From JAUZRW01 sp964549915 (GTDB lineage: Bacteria; Chloroflexota; Anaerolineae; Aggregatilineales; Phototrophicaceae), in contig CAZJWX010000013.1 of the NCBI GenBank assembly GCA_964549915.1, positions 21,381-85,380 on the forward strand: DNA of 64,000 bases, written 5' to 3'. Position numbers and translations under genes: made by a program. The notes beneath the pieces are model-generated. The model was not told where the DNA came from, ran no database searches, and saw only the letters and a program-made list of their open reading frames with translations. Below, one piece after another: positions 40,554-48,746 of the stretch; position 1 is the first letter of the stretch, and each line of letters starts with the position of its first letter.

Positions 40554-42548
40554 CTACTCGACCGGAAGACTGTGCATCTCGAGGTAATCCTCATGAACGG
40601 TCTCCGCGACATCAATACCCAGAATTTGCATCATCTCCTGGATGAAAACGGCCTTATGTTCAGCATCGGTCAATGACCAGGTGCGTGTCTTGATTTCCAG
40701 GAACATATCGGAGACATCCGGCTCAATCAGGCGATCCACGTTGACGAAGTACAGCACGCCTTTGTAGACCACGCGCCAGCGGCGGCGCTCCTTCTGCAGT
40801 GTGCGTTGCTCCGCTGGTTGGAAATACTCCTGATAGAAGCGCAGCGGATGCGTTGCCGGGGCGATGAAACGCGAGTGCGACAGGACAACGGCATCGTGGA
40901 AGGTCTGTTCCTTCTCGGAGGTTGTATAGGTCAACCGCATGCGCACGCCATCGACATTGCCATCCATGTCGATGCGGTCATCTTCGCGGTAGCGGATGCG
41001 TCCGTCGAACTTCTCGCCGAAGAGGAAATAGGTATCGTACTGGCGGTAATGCACCGCACGCATGATTTCCACGTTCTCATCGCTGAAGAGGTCTTCCACG
41101 ATAGAAGGATCGGTGATGCGTGCCTTCATCTGGATCTCGAAGCTCTCCGCCCGTTCGACATCCACAGAGACCGCCACCAGCTTGCGCAGCGGATTCTCGG
41201 CGACATCCACCAGAAATTCGCCTACGCGCTCGGCATAGGCCGACGCTTGCTCTTGCAGCGCCGCTTCATCAATTGTGAGCAGTTCGCGTTCGCGCATCAG
41301 CACCTTGCCATGCACGATGGTATCGCGAACATCGCTGCTCTTCGCCGCGTAAACGACCTGTGAATAAGCGGATTCCGGGTTGAAGTCGAAGTTAGGGATG
41401 TTATGGACGGGATTCGCATCCACAACGATCACATCCGCGTATTTGCCGACCTCCAGGCTACCCGTGACATCACCCATACCCAGCGCCCTGGCTCCGTTGA
41501 TCGTCGCCATTTGCAGCGCCGTCCGAGCCGGGAGCGCCGTAGGATCATGCGGTGTGACCTTGGCGAGCAGTGCGGCCAGCCGCATCTCCTCGAACATATC
41601 CAGGTCGTTGTTGCTGGCTGGCCCATCCGTGCCAATGGCGACATTGATGCCCATTTCGAGCATCTGGCTGATGGGCGCGATGCCGCTGGCGAGTTTCAGG
41701 TTGGCGGAGGGGCAATGCGCAACGCTGCCATGATGCTTGTGGAGCATCCGCATCTCATGCTCGTCAATGTGGACGCAGTGTGCGCCGATGATTGGCACAT
41801 CCAGGATACCCTGATCTTTGACCCAGGGCACAACTGTCTTGCCATGCGTGTTCATATTGTCTTCGACTTCGCGTTCGGTCTCCGCCAGATGGATCATCAG
41901 CGGCAGATCATACTCCTTGGCCAGAGCCGCGCTCTGTTGCAGCGTTTCCACCGTATTCGAGTACGGTGCATGCGGCGCAATGGTCGGCGTGATCAGCGGA
42001 TGATCCTTCCAGGACTCAATGAACTCACGGGTATAGGCGAGGCTCTCTTCGTAGGTGGCGGCATCGGGTGTGGGAAACTTCAGAATCGACTCGCACAGAA
42101 GGCCACGTAACCCTGCTTCCGCCGTTGCAGCAGCGACATCTGCCTCGAAGTAGTACATATCGGCGAACGCCGTCACCCCGCCCCGGATCATCTCTGAGCA
42201 AGCCAGGGTCGTCCCCAGGCGACAGAACTCCGGACTGACGAATTCACGCTCCACTGGCATGATGTAACCCATCAGCCAAACGTCCAACCGCAGATCGTCT
42301 GCCATACCGCGCAGCAGCGTCATGGGCACGTGCGTGTGCGCATTGACCAGCCCCGGCAGCACGTACTGACCGGTGCAGTCGATCACCTCTGCTGCTTCGT
42401 ATTCGCTCTCCAATTCTTCGCGCTTGCCGACTGCGACGATTTCCGCACCTTTGATAGCCACCAGGCCATCCGGGATGATGTCGAAGGACTCATTCATCGT
42501 GAGGACGGTTCCGCCCGTTAGAAGGATGTCAGCAGATTTCAAGATCAA
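40554..42548 (-). CDS. Amidohydrolase fused to a CYTH-like domain
   Basis: The N-terminal 440 residues are a metal-dependent amidohydrolase of the SAH/MTA deaminase (MtaD, ATZ/TRZ) group. LPGLVNAHTHVPMTLLRGM gives the HxH, HLAETEREV and GAHCVHIDEHE give the later His ligands, and VAIGTDGPASNNDLDMFEE gives the Asp. Deamination of adenosine-type or related compounds is the family expectation. The C-terminal 200 residues look like a CYTH (triphosphate tunnel metalloenzyme) domain: FEIQMKARI at its start, GRIRYREDD, RLTYT, QKERRRWRVVYKG, and MFLEIKTRTWS. The tunnel's basic and acidic residues seem present. I know no described protein with this pair, but I could not search. Confidence 0.85.
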   Translation of the reverse strand: MILKSADILLTGGTVLTMNESFDIIPDGLVAIKGAEIVAVGKREELESEYEAAEVIDCTGQYVLPGLVNAHTHVPMTLLRGMADDLRLDVWLMGYIMPVEREFVSPEFCRLGTTLACSEMIRGGVTAFADMYYFEADVAAATAEAGLRGLLCESILKFPTPDAATYEESLAYTREFIESWKDHPLITPTIAPHAPYSNTVETLQQSAALAKEYDLPLMIHLAETEREVEDNMNTHGKTVVPWVKDQGILDVPIIGAHCVHIDEHEMRMLHKHHGSVAHCPSANLKLASGIAPISQMLEMGINVAIGTDGPASNNDLDMFEEMRLAALLAKVTPHDPTALPARTALQMATINGARALGMGDVTGSLEVGKYADVIVVDANPVHNIPNFDFNPESAYSQVVYAAKSSDVRDTIVHGKVLMRERELLTIDEAALQEQASAYAERVGEFLVDVAENPLRKLVAVSVDVERAESFEIQMKARITDPSIVEDLFSDENVEIMRAVHYRQYDTYFLFGEKFDGRIRYREDDRIDMDGNVDGVRMRLTYTTSEKEQTFHDAVVLSHSRFIAPATHPLRFYQEYFQPAEQRTLQKERRRWRVVYKGVLYFVNVDRLIEPDVSDMFLEIKTRTWSLTDAEHKAVFIQEMMQILGIDVAETVHEDYLEMHSLPVE

Positions 42549-42602
42549 TCCCCCATTTCAATCATGCCAAATTTGCGCGATTATAGCGGCAATGGTTCAA
42601 TT

Positions 42603-44801
42603 ATGCAGGTCATTTGTAACATACAGATTCCGGTCGCCCTGGAGAAACTCGCGTTGAAGCGTTTGCAGTCCGTCGCAACAACCAATTTCTTGCCGCTGCT
42701 CAGCCTGATCGAAATCGGGCTGTTGGGCTTGTTTTTCGTGCAGGCACTGCGGATGGTGATCGGGCAGTTGTACAGCCGCACCGCCAGCGCCGCGCTGGTC
42801 GCCAGCTATCCCCCAGGGGTGATCCCGGCGGATGCTGTGGGTGTCGTCGCGCCAGAGGCGATCAGCAGCGAAATCATCTGGCTGGGGTTGATGATCGCCT
42901 TGCCCGTCCTGGCTCTGGTTATTGGGCGCTGGCGCTTCACCTTCATTCCGGCTGTGGCGCTGCTGGCAATCGGTCGGGCTTTGATCGTGCTGCCAGACTC
43001 CGGAATCTCTACCGCGCTGGCAGCCATCCTGACGGTCGGCGGCGGCCTGCTATACATCACCTTGCTGATTTACCAGCGGGCGAACCTTCTGCCCTATTTC
43101 TTCGTGTTGGGCTTCGCGCTGGATCAAGTCTTGCGTGCCTTTGGCAACACGCTGGATCCCTCGCTGTGGCAGCCGGAACGCTGGCAATTGCCGACAATCG
43201 TCGCGGTTGGCGTCGTACTGCTGCTGGCCGTCGTCAACGTGTTGCGGCAGAAGCGAATCCCCAGGGGCGAAACGGACAACAATCGCGGATTACTCACAAT
43301 CTGGGGAGCATTCGGGCTGGGCGGCTTACTCTTCTTGCAGATGTCGCTGCTGGCACTGCCCAATGCGATCGCAGGCCGTGCCGATGCGGACTACACCCAG
43401 TTCGTATCGCTGATACTGGCTGCAACCATGCTTCCGCTGCTGCCCTTCGTGCGACGGCAACTGCGGGAGTTGATCGTACCGTTTGATTCGACGACACGCG
43501 GCTGGATCTGGCTGATTCTGTTGGCGCTGTTGATTGTGGTAGGGACACGCATCCAGCGGCTGCCCATCAGCGGATTGGGATTCTTCCCTCTCGGCGGATT
43601 GGCGCTTGTGCTGGCGCAGTTCACGGCAACGCTGACCTGGTGGTGGTTTGTGCGACCCCAGGCAGAAAATGAACGCAATGCCAGCGGCCTGTGGATGCTG
43701 CTTGTGGTCATCGTCTTCGGCGGATTGGTCATCGGGGATATTTTCACCTATGAGTATGCCTTCGTGCGCGACTTCTTGATCCCGGGCAACCCTGGACTGA
43801 CCGAATTCCTCAACAGCACGGTAACGCCCCTGCTGCGCGGGTTCCGGGGATTGGGGTTGGGCTTGCTGCTGATGGCAGCGCTGTTGACGACCCTGCCCAT
43901 GATCCAGAGTACGCGGCGCATCCCCTGGCGCGGTGGCAAACTCCCGGAGAACCTGGCGGCACTGACCTTCGGGGTGGTGCTGGTGGCCCTTACGGCGATT
44001 GCCGCCCGTCCGCCGCTGGTGCTGCCCGTGACCGATCCGAGCGAGTTGCGCGTCGGCACGTATAACATTCACGGCGGGTACAGCGAGTTCTTCAATTACG
44101 ACCTGGAAGCCATCGCCCAGACCATCGAGCAAAGTGGCGCACAGGTCGTGCTGCTGCAAGAAGTGGAAGCCGGGCGCATGACCAGCTATGGAGTCGATCA
44201 GTCGCTGTGGCTGGCCAGACGTCTGGGTATGGATCGGCGCTTCTACGCCACCAACGAAGGATTGCAGGGACTGGCAGTGCTATCACGAGTGCAGATCGTC
44301 TTTGATGACGGCGTGTTGTTGCCGAGCATTGACCAGCAAACGGGCTTGCAGCGCGTACAGATTCAGCCAGACGCCAATCTACAGAGCGTGATCACCATCT
44401 ACAACACATCGCTGGGGCTACTGCTGGCGGGACCGGATTTGAGCGTGCAGGAAGAGAACCAGCGCAACCAGCTCGACAGCATCCTCTCCACAATTGCCAC
44501 CCACATCAATACGGATTACGGCGGACAATTAGGGCGGGCAATCCTCGGCGGCACGTTCCACAATGTCCCCAGTTCGCCAGTGATGCAGCGGCTGGCGCAA
44601 TCCGGTTTCGTCGACCCGTTCGCAGGCACGAATCTGGCGCTCTCGGCAACGCTGCGGCGCAGCAACCTGCCACCCGCACGCTATGACTACATCTGGCTCT
44701 GGTCGCAATCGCTGCAACCAATCGGCACCAATGTCATGCCCGGTGATGCCTCCGACCACCGCATGGCAGTGGTCGGTGTGATGCTGCGCAGCGAACCGTA
44801 G
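42603..44801 (+). CDS. Multi-pass membrane protein with degenerate EEP domain
   Basis: The first 480 residues or so contain about twelve to fourteen hydrophobic helices. The last 250 residues fold like endonuclease/exonuclease/phosphatase proteins: RVGTYNIHGGYSEF, VVLLQEVEAG, GLAVLSRVQ, YDYIWLWSQ and DASDHRMAVV. Two active-site motifs are altered: the usual NTHLG reads NTSLG (Ser at 44409-44411) and the usual GDFN reads GTFH (Thr at 44553-44555, His at 44559-44561). It is therefore probably not a normal nuclease or phosphatase. ATG 42603 is used; ATG 42564 and a TTG at 42654 behind GGAG are also possible. It is divergent from the amidohydrolase gene, only some 50 bases apart. Confidence 0.8.
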   Translation: MQVICNIQIPVALEKLALKRLQSVATTNFLPLLSLIEIGLLGLFFVQALRMVIGQLYSRTASAALVASYPPGVIPADAVGVVAPEAISSEIIWLGLMIALPVLALVIGRWRFTFIPAVALLAIGRALIVLPDSGISTALAAILTVGGGLLYITLLIYQRANLLPYFFVLGFALDQVLRAFGNTLDPSLWQPERWQLPTIVAVGVVLLLAVVNVLRQKRIPRGETDNNRGLLTIWGAFGLGGLLFLQMSLLALPNAIAGRADADYTQFVSLILAATMLPLLPFVRRQLRELIVPFDSTTRGWIWLILLALLIVVGTRIQRLPISGLGFFPLGGLALVLAQFTATLTWWWFVRPQAENERNASGLWMLLVVIVFGGLVIGDIFTYEYAFVRDFLIPGNPGLTEFLNSTVTPLLRGFRGLGLGLLLMAALLTTLPMIQSTRRIPWRGGKLPENLAALTFGVVLVALTAIAARPPLVLPVTDPSELRVGTYNIHGGYSEFFNYDLEAIAQTIEQSGAQVVLLQEVEAGRMTSYGVDQSLWLARRLGMDRRFYATNEGLQGLAVLSRVQIVFDDGVLLPSIDQQTGLQRVQIQPDANLQSVITIYNTSLGLLLAGPDLSVQEENQRNQLDSILSTIATHINTDYGGQLGRAILGGTFHNVPSSPVMQRLAQSGFVDPFAGTNLALSATLRRSNLPPARYDYIWLWSQSLQPIGTNVMPGDASDHRMAVVGVMLRSEP

Positions 44802-44804
44802 CGG

Positions 44805-45623
44805 CTAATCGGCTGCCTCTGCGGGTTCCTCTTCATCAGCATCGTTCAAGTTTTCAGCTTCTTTCATACTGCCGTCACTGCCGTCTGCCAGCGGGAAAAC
44901 TACCTGCGCTTCCTCAGGCCAGCCAACTTCTTCCAGCCGCTGCAAGGCTGAACGTGCCGCAGCCTGTGCCGCTGCGCGTTTGCTAGTCCCAGTGCCGGAG
45001 CCGATCACGATGTCGCCGACGACCACTTCGATGAAGAACTCTTTCTCATGATCAGGCCCCGACGCATCGACCACCCGATAGACGGGGGTGAAACGCAATT
45101 CTGCCTGGCTGCGTTCTTGCAGCATGCTGCGGGCGTCTTTGTGCAGGTCATGCTCTAGAATATAGTCGAGCAGTCCTTCCAGGCGCTCTTGCACGAAGCT
45201 CTTCACGGCATCCAGGCCGCTGTCCATGTAGACCGCACCCACCACGGCCTCGAAACCGCGACAGAGATTGTTGACCCGGGTTCGACCACCGCTGTTCTCC
45301 TCGCCCTTGCCCATCAGCAAGTACTCGCCGAGGTTCACATCGGACGCCAGCATCGCCAGCGAATCCGTCCGAACGAGAGCCGCGCGCAGTTGTGTCAGCT
45401 CCCCTTCGGACACATCCGGAAAACGGCGAAACAGCATGTCCGCCACGACAAAATCCAGGACGGCATCACCCAGAAATTCCAGGCGCTCATTATCGCGTAT
45501 ATCTTCCTCCACTTCGTTCACGAACGAACGATGTGTAAGTGCGCGGCGCAGCAGTTCCGGCTGGCGAAAGCGCACTCCAATCAAGCTCTCAAAGGCTGCA
45601 AATTCCCGCGTTGTCTCGCTCAT
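44805..45623 (-). CDS. rnc: Ribonuclease III
   Basis: Cleaves double-stranded RNA in rRNA and mRNA processing. The signature DNERLEFLGDAVLDFVVADM is at residues 44-63 with the catalytic Glu49 and Asp53. The second acidic pair, Asp and Glu in most bacteria (E. coli Asp114 and Glu117), reads CRGFEAVVGAVYMD here, with Arg122 and Glu125. The C-terminal dsRNA-binding domain runs from about residue 165 to 235 (SQAELRFTPVYRVVDASGPD, then SGTGTSKRAAAQAAARSALQ), with an acidic tail after it. It has 272 residues. It lies 28 bases after the moaD-moaE fusion gene and shares its strand. Confidence 0.93.
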   Translation of the reverse strand: MSETTREFAAFESLIGVRFRQPELLRRALTHRSFVNEVEEDIRDNERLEFLGDAVLDFVVADMLFRRFPDVSEGELTQLRAALVRTDSLAMLASDVNLGEYLLMGKGEENSGGRTRVNNLCRGFEAVVGAVYMDSGLDAVKSFVQERLEGLLDYILEHDLHKDARSMLQERSQAELRFTPVYRVVDASGPDHEKEFFIEVVVGDIVIGSGTGTSKRAAAQAAARSALQRLEEVGWPEEAQVVFPLADGSDGSMKEAENLNDADEEEPAEAAD

Positions 45624-45651
45624 GTTGTTCCCTTTCTGCGATGTTTGCACG

Positions 45652-46374
45652 TCAATTGTCCGCACGATCCCCCTCGCGCGGGATGTAGGCTCCTTCGACC
45701 CACTGATCACCCTCTGCACCGATTTCTTTCTTCCATACGGGGACAATCTCCTTCAGTCGGTCGATGCCGTAGCGCGCCGCTTCGAAGCAGCCGTCATCCC
45801 GGTGAGCCGCAGCACAGGCGATCAACACCGTGTTCTGCCCTACTTCCAGCTTGCCCAACCGTTGTACGATGGCGATTCCCTGCACCAGGGGCCAGCGTTC
45901 GCGGATCTCGCGGGCGACCTGGCGCATTTTGGCCAATGCCATCGATTCGTAGGCTTCATATTCCAGGTAGAGAGTCTGCGGCAGGTATCCCTCACGCTTC
46001 GTCTCCCCGCGCACGAAACCACTGAAGAGGCAGACCGCCCCCGTCTCCGGCGAAGTGATCGACTCGATCAGTTCATCGTGGTCAATGGGTTCGGTCGGCA
46101 GGCGGTACATTTCCGGCCAATCTCCGCTGCCTCCACTCACTGGCGGAAAGAAGGCAACTTCATCACCATCGCGCACAACATCCTCCGCCTGGGCGAATTC
46201 TTCATTGATAGCCGCAAGCGCGCTGGCAAGGTTTGGCTGCATCTGCGGAAAATCCGCGATGAGACGGTCTCTTACACGTTGCAGGGTCGTCTGTTCGCCG
46301 GGCAAGCTCAAGTCGAGGCGCTTCGTCCCGGAAAGATCGCGCAGGGTCGCGAAGAAAAGTACCTCAATTTCCAT
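45652..46374 (-). CDS. Molybdopterin synthase, MoaD-MoaE fusion (MoaX-like)
   Basis: Both halves of molybdopterin synthase in one chain of 240 residues. Residues 1-82 are MoaD, a ubiquitin-like fold ending in FFPPVSGG. The family needs that Gly-Gly as a free C-terminus to carry the thiocarboxylate. Immediately after Gly82 comes Ser83 and a short linker, then MoaE: CLFSGFVRGETKREGY, LYLEYEAYESMA, RLGKLEVGQ, AAAHRDDGCFEAARYGID and VPVWKKE with the catalytic Lys. Mycobacterial MoaX has the same layout and is reported to be cleaved after the Gly-Gly. It overlaps the moaC stop by 11 bases. Confidence 0.92.
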   Translation of the reverse strand: MEIEVLFFATLRDLSGTKRLDLSLPGEQTTLQRVRDRLIADFPQMQPNLASALAAINEEFAQAEDVVRDGDEVAFFPPVSGGSGDWPEMYRLPTEPIDHDELIESITSPETGAVCLFSGFVRGETKREGYLPQTLYLEYEAYESMALAKMRQVAREIRERWPLVQGIAIVQRLGKLEVGQNTVLIACAAAHRDDGCFEAARYGIDRLKEIVPVWKKEIGAEGDQWVEGAYIPREGDRADN

Positions 46375-46870
46375 CGGAGTCCTCCACATCATCCTGTGCA
46401 CGGTAATCCCCGTGCGTGCCGCCGCGCTTTTCCAGCAGGCGAATATCGCCGATACGCATGGTACGATCCAATGCCTTGGCCATATCGTAGACGGTCAGCG
46501 CCGCCACCGTGACAGCCGTCAGCGCTTCCATTTCGACGCCTGTCTGCCCCACCGTGCGAGTCATCGCCTGGATACGCACCGCTGACGCATCTTCGTCTAA
46601 CCAGACATCCAGATGGATTTTCGTCAGCGGCAGCGGATGGCACAGCGGGATCAGGTCTGCGGTGCGTTTGGAACCCATGATGCCTGCGATACGGGCAATG
46701 GTGAGGACATCCCCTTTTTTCATGTTACCATCGCGAATGGTAGCGAGTGTTTCCGGCTGCATGTAGATCGCGCCTTCTGCAACGGCGGTTCGGTCACTGA
46801 CGGGCTTATCGCCAACGTCTACCATAGCCGCACGCCCCTGCTCATCGAGGTGCGTTAGTTTCTTTCCCAT
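46364..46870 (-). CDS. moaC: Cyclic pyranopterin monophosphate synthase
   Basis: Second enzyme of molybdenum cofactor synthesis, acting after MoaA on the cyclic GTP product. KKGDVLTIARIAGIMGSKRT, DLIPLCHPLPLTKI, GVEMEALTAVTVAALTVYDM and KALDRTMRIGDIRLLEKRGG are the conserved blocks with the active-site Cys-His and Glu-Met-Glu segment. ATG 46870 gives 168 residues. No moaA is in the window. The gene leads a minus-strand moaC-moaDE-rnc run and is divergent from ftsY. Confidence 0.95.
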   Translation of the reverse strand: MGKKLTHLDEQGRAAMVDVGDKPVSDRTAVAEGAIYMQPETLATIRDGNMKKGDVLTIARIAGIMGSKRTADLIPLCHPLPLTKIHLDVWLDEDASAVRIQAMTRTVGQTGVEMEALTAVTVAALTVYDMAKALDRTMRIGDIRLLEKRGGTHGDYRAQDDVEDSDGN

Positions 46871-46906
46871 AGAGTGTCCTTCTCTACCCGAACTGACCTC
46901 ACCCGC

Positions 46907-46935
46907 TTGTTTTGCCGGGGAGCGGCGAGTATACT
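46907..46935 (+). promoter_or_regulatory. Putative promoter of ftsY
   Basis: TTGTTT (46907-46912) and TATACT (46930-46935) with a 17-base spacer, about 50 bases before the ftsY GTG, in the gap divergent from moaC. Confidence 0.55.
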
Positions 46936-46988
46936 GCTGACGTTTAGGCTTTATCATGCAAAACTTGTGATGCGGAGACAAGCGCGAC

Positions 46989-47897
46989 GTGGGAATTTTC
47001 AGACGCGGCTTAGAAAGAACACGAAACTCATTCTTCGGGCGCATCGCTCAAATCCTGGGCGATACCGAAATTGACGACGATACCTGGGACGACCTCGAAG
47101 CGATGCTCATCCAGGCAGATATGGGCATTGAGACCACTTCGACAATCATTGAATATCTCCAGGAAGAAGTCCGGCGTAAGGGCATTGTCAACACACGTTC
47201 CCTGGAAAAACTCCTGAAGAACTCGCTGCTGGCGTTGCTGGATCAAGATCAGCGTGAACTCGACATCGAGGATCGCGATCTGTCCGTGATCTTGATCGTC
47301 GGCGTGAATGGTTCCGGCAAGACAACTTCGATTGCCAAGCTCGCACGGCATCTGAAGCAGCAGGGACGCAGCGTCATGCTGGCAGCCGGAGACACATTCC
47401 GCGCCGCTGCCATCGAGCAGTTGCAGAAGTGGGGAGAACGGGTGGATGTTCCCGTCATCGCCAACCAGACGGGCAGTGACCCCGGCGCAGTGGTCTACGA
47501 TGCCATTCAGGCGGCGAAATCACGCAAGTCCGATGTGCTCATCATTGATACCGCCGGGCGCTTACACAACAATTACAACTTGATGAAGGAGCTGACGAAG
47601 ATTCAGAACGTCATCAAGAAGGCCGTTCCCGGTGCGCCACATGAAGTCCTGCTGGTGCTGGACGGCACAACCGGGCAGAACGCGCTGCGCCAGGGTATGA
47701 AATTCGGCGATTCGGTAGACATCACCGGATTGATCATCACCAAGCTGGATGGAACGTCCAAGGGCGGCATGATTTTCTCGGTGTATACTGAGCTAGAAGT
47801 CCCAGTCTTTTTCCTCGGTCTGGGCGAAGGTATGGACGATCTCGTGAGCTTCGACCCTGAAGCCTATGTCAATTCGCTCTTCGAAGCCGACACGTGA
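46989..47897 (+). CDS. ftsY: Signal recognition particle receptor FtsY
   Basis: GTPase that docks SRP-bound ribosomes at the membrane. Starting at a GTG, the 302 residues comprise only the N domain (residues 1-95 or so) and G domain: VGVNGSGKTTSIAKLA, LAAGDTFRAAAIEQL, LIIDTAGRLHNN and LIITKLDGTSKGG. The acidic N-terminal A domain of E. coli FtsY is missing, as in several other phyla. The TGA overlaps the next ORF (GTGATG). Confidence 0.95.
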   Translation: MGIFRRGLERTRNSFFGRIAQILGDTEIDDDTWDDLEAMLIQADMGIETTSTIIEYLQEEVRRKGIVNTRSLEKLLKNSLLALLDQDQRELDIEDRDLSVILIVGVNGSGKTTSIAKLARHLKQQGRSVMLAAGDTFRAAAIEQLQKWGERVDVPVIANQTGSDPGAVVYDAIQAAKSRKSDVLIIDTAGRLHNNYNLMKELTKIQNVIKKAVPGAPHEVLLVLDGTTGQNALRQGMKFGDSVDITGLIITKLDGTSKGGMIFSVYTELEVPVFFLGLGEGMDDLVSFDPEAYVNSLFEADT

Positions 47898-48709
47898 TGC
47901 CCCGCCAGACGATCACCAGCCCGCAGAATGAGAAGATCAAGCTCGCCAGTAAACTCACCGAAAAGCGACAGCGCGAGAAGACAGGGCTATTTCGCGTCGA
48001 TGATGCGCGAGACTTGCGACGAGCACTGGCATGCGGCTATGAGATCGAATTTCTGCTGCTGTGCTCGGCATTGATGACCAAAGATGATGTGCAGCTCATT
48101 GAGGAATTGGGCGATCCGCTGGCCTACGAAGTGGATGAAACGCTCATGCAGAAAGCCAGTTATCGGCAGAACCCGGGGGGCATTGTGGCGATCCTCCGAC
48201 AGAAACCTACCCCTGATTTGTCGGAGACTACCGAGTTGAGCGCATCGCACATGCTGGGGATGGTGCAGTTGACAAAACCGGGAAACATCGGGGCGCTGCT
48301 GCGCACAGCGGACGCAGCGGGATTTCGCACCATCTTCTTGATTGATACGCCGCTAGACATTTACAATCCGAATATCATCCGCACCAGTACTGGCACCTGC
48401 TTCCTGAACAATCTCTACAGCTTGACGACGATGGAAGCAATCGCCTACTTTCAGCGAAACCAGATCAAGCTGCTGGCCGCGCACCTTGCAGGTGATGTTA
48501 ACCTCTTCGACTACGACTTCACGGCTGGACAAACGGCAGTGCTGGTCGGTGCAGAAGATACCGGGCTGGACGACATCTGGCTGCAACACTGCGATGCCCT
48601 GGTCACCATTCCAATGCAGGGTCAAATGGTCGACTCGCTGAACGTCTCCGTATCAGGGGCGATCATCATGTACGAAGCGCTGCGCCAGCACCAAAGCCCG
48701 CGATCATAA
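47897..48709 (+). CDS. TrmH/SpoU-family RNA 2'-O-methyltransferase
   Basis: SAM-dependent methyltransferase with a trefoil knot. QLTKPGNIGALLRTADAAGF is motif 1 with the conserved Asn/Arg, VLVGAEDTGL is motif 2, and IPMQGQMVDSLNVSVSGAII is motif 3. An N-terminal L30e-like substrate-binding domain (residues 1-100 or so) reads LASKLTEKRQREKTGLFRVD. The target (rRNA or tRNA) is not readable. ATG 47897 is preferred over GTG 47894; 270 residues. Its start overlaps the ftsY stop. Confidence 0.9.
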   Translation: MPRQTITSPQNEKIKLASKLTEKRQREKTGLFRVDDARDLRRALACGYEIEFLLLCSALMTKDDVQLIEELGDPLAYEVDETLMQKASYRQNPGGIVAILRQKPTPDLSETTELSASHMLGMVQLTKPGNIGALLRTADAAGFRTIFLIDTPLDIYNPNIIRTSTGTCFLNNLYSLTTMEAIAYFQRNQIKLLAAHLAGDVNLFDYDFTAGQTAVLVGAEDTGLDDIWLQHCDALVTIPMQGQMVDSLNVSVSGAIIMYEALRQHQSPRS

Positions 48710-48746
48710 GTGAGACAAATGAGACACGAGTCCCAGGAAGTGAACG

